Assembly: GCA_900316045.1 (NCBI GenBank)
Contig: ONBM01000006.1
Span: 1-47,391, forward strand
Reading direction: 5' to 3'
Origin: an uncultured Bacteroidales bacterium
GTDB lineage: Bacteria > Bacteroidota > Bacteroidia > Bacteroidales > UBA932
DNA length: 47,391 nucleotides
Below are positions 47,298-47,391 of this stretch, piece by piece. Positions within the stretch are counted from its first letter, which is position 1. Each line of letters begins with the position of its first letter. Made by a program: the position numbers and the translations under genes. Under the pieces are notes generated by a model. It did no database searches. It worked only from the letters and a program-made list of their open reading frames with translations, and was not told where the DNA came from.

Positions 47298-47391
47298 AGT
47301 TTCGCAAGTAGCTAAAAAAAGAAAAATGCTAAGGTTGAAATCTTTGAGAGTTATTGCATATCTCATTGATTATCACTATATTAGTGTCGCC
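47298..47391. other. AT-rich non-coding edge region
   Basis: No coding frame of any length is seen on either strand. A small dyad CACTA-TAT-TAGTG lies at the right edge (about 47373-47387). I cannot assign it to a recombination or attachment site. Confidence 0.35.

Overview
The window looks like a stretch of a Bacteroidales (Bacteroidota) chromosome, probably from a host-associated anaerobe. The evidence is the Bacteroidota-style promoter box (TAnnTTTG) upstream of many genes, a Rho factor with a long disordered insertion, a PPi-type phosphofructokinase, a GLPGLI-family protein beside a TonB-dependent receptor, an Ig-like lipoprotein and a PorT-like barrel, and an IspG with an insert before its iron-sulfur domain. 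Most of the window is dense core genome with 1-4 base overlaps and very short gaps. I see no rRNA, tRNA, CRISPR array or intact mobile element. The genus cannot be named from this sequence.

Layout, left to right. mnmE (minus strand, its last codons cut by the left edge) diverges from carAB, which has a leader that looks like an attenuator. Then come rho and lptD (minus), an amidase, dnaA, pepD and rpe (plus), birA (minus), and rsfS-ftsH-cdsA-psd (plus). A tightly overlapping minus-strand operon follows: ligA-yihY-rel-Ig-like lipoprotein-PorT-like barrel-ispG. A PPi-phosphofructokinase gene (plus) diverges from ligA. It converges on a second long minus-strand operon: porin-potA-potB-potC-potD-trmH-like-(tandem receiver + PEP/pyruvate-binding protein)-alpha-amylase. 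The right end carries a complete TonB-dependent receptor and a GLPGLI protein, then a scar holding a 5'-truncated TonB receptor and the tail of what looks like an HlyD-type adaptor.

How genes work together. CarAB feeds pyrimidine and arginine synthesis. CdsA and Psd supply phosphatidylethanolamine, LptD and the amidase act on the envelope, and IspG serves isoprenoid synthesis. The pot genes form a complete polyamine-type importer with several unusual features: a porin gene ahead of it, an ATPase with a duplicated C-terminal module, and a binding protein that appears to be anchored to the membrane at its C-terminus.

The most interesting signals are: (1) the heptamer GAATATG, counted by eye at about 65 copies over both strands against roughly 6 expected, with about a 2:1 strand polarity; (2) the carAB leader, with promoter box, 26-codon ORF and intrinsic terminator; (3) the 975-residue tandem-receiver/PEP-synthase-like protein, which lacks the phosphohistidine and PEP-binding domains; (4) the modified polyamine transporter; (5) face-to-face overlapping promoters at lptD/amidase and birA/rsfS; and (6) the gene-remnant scar at the right end.
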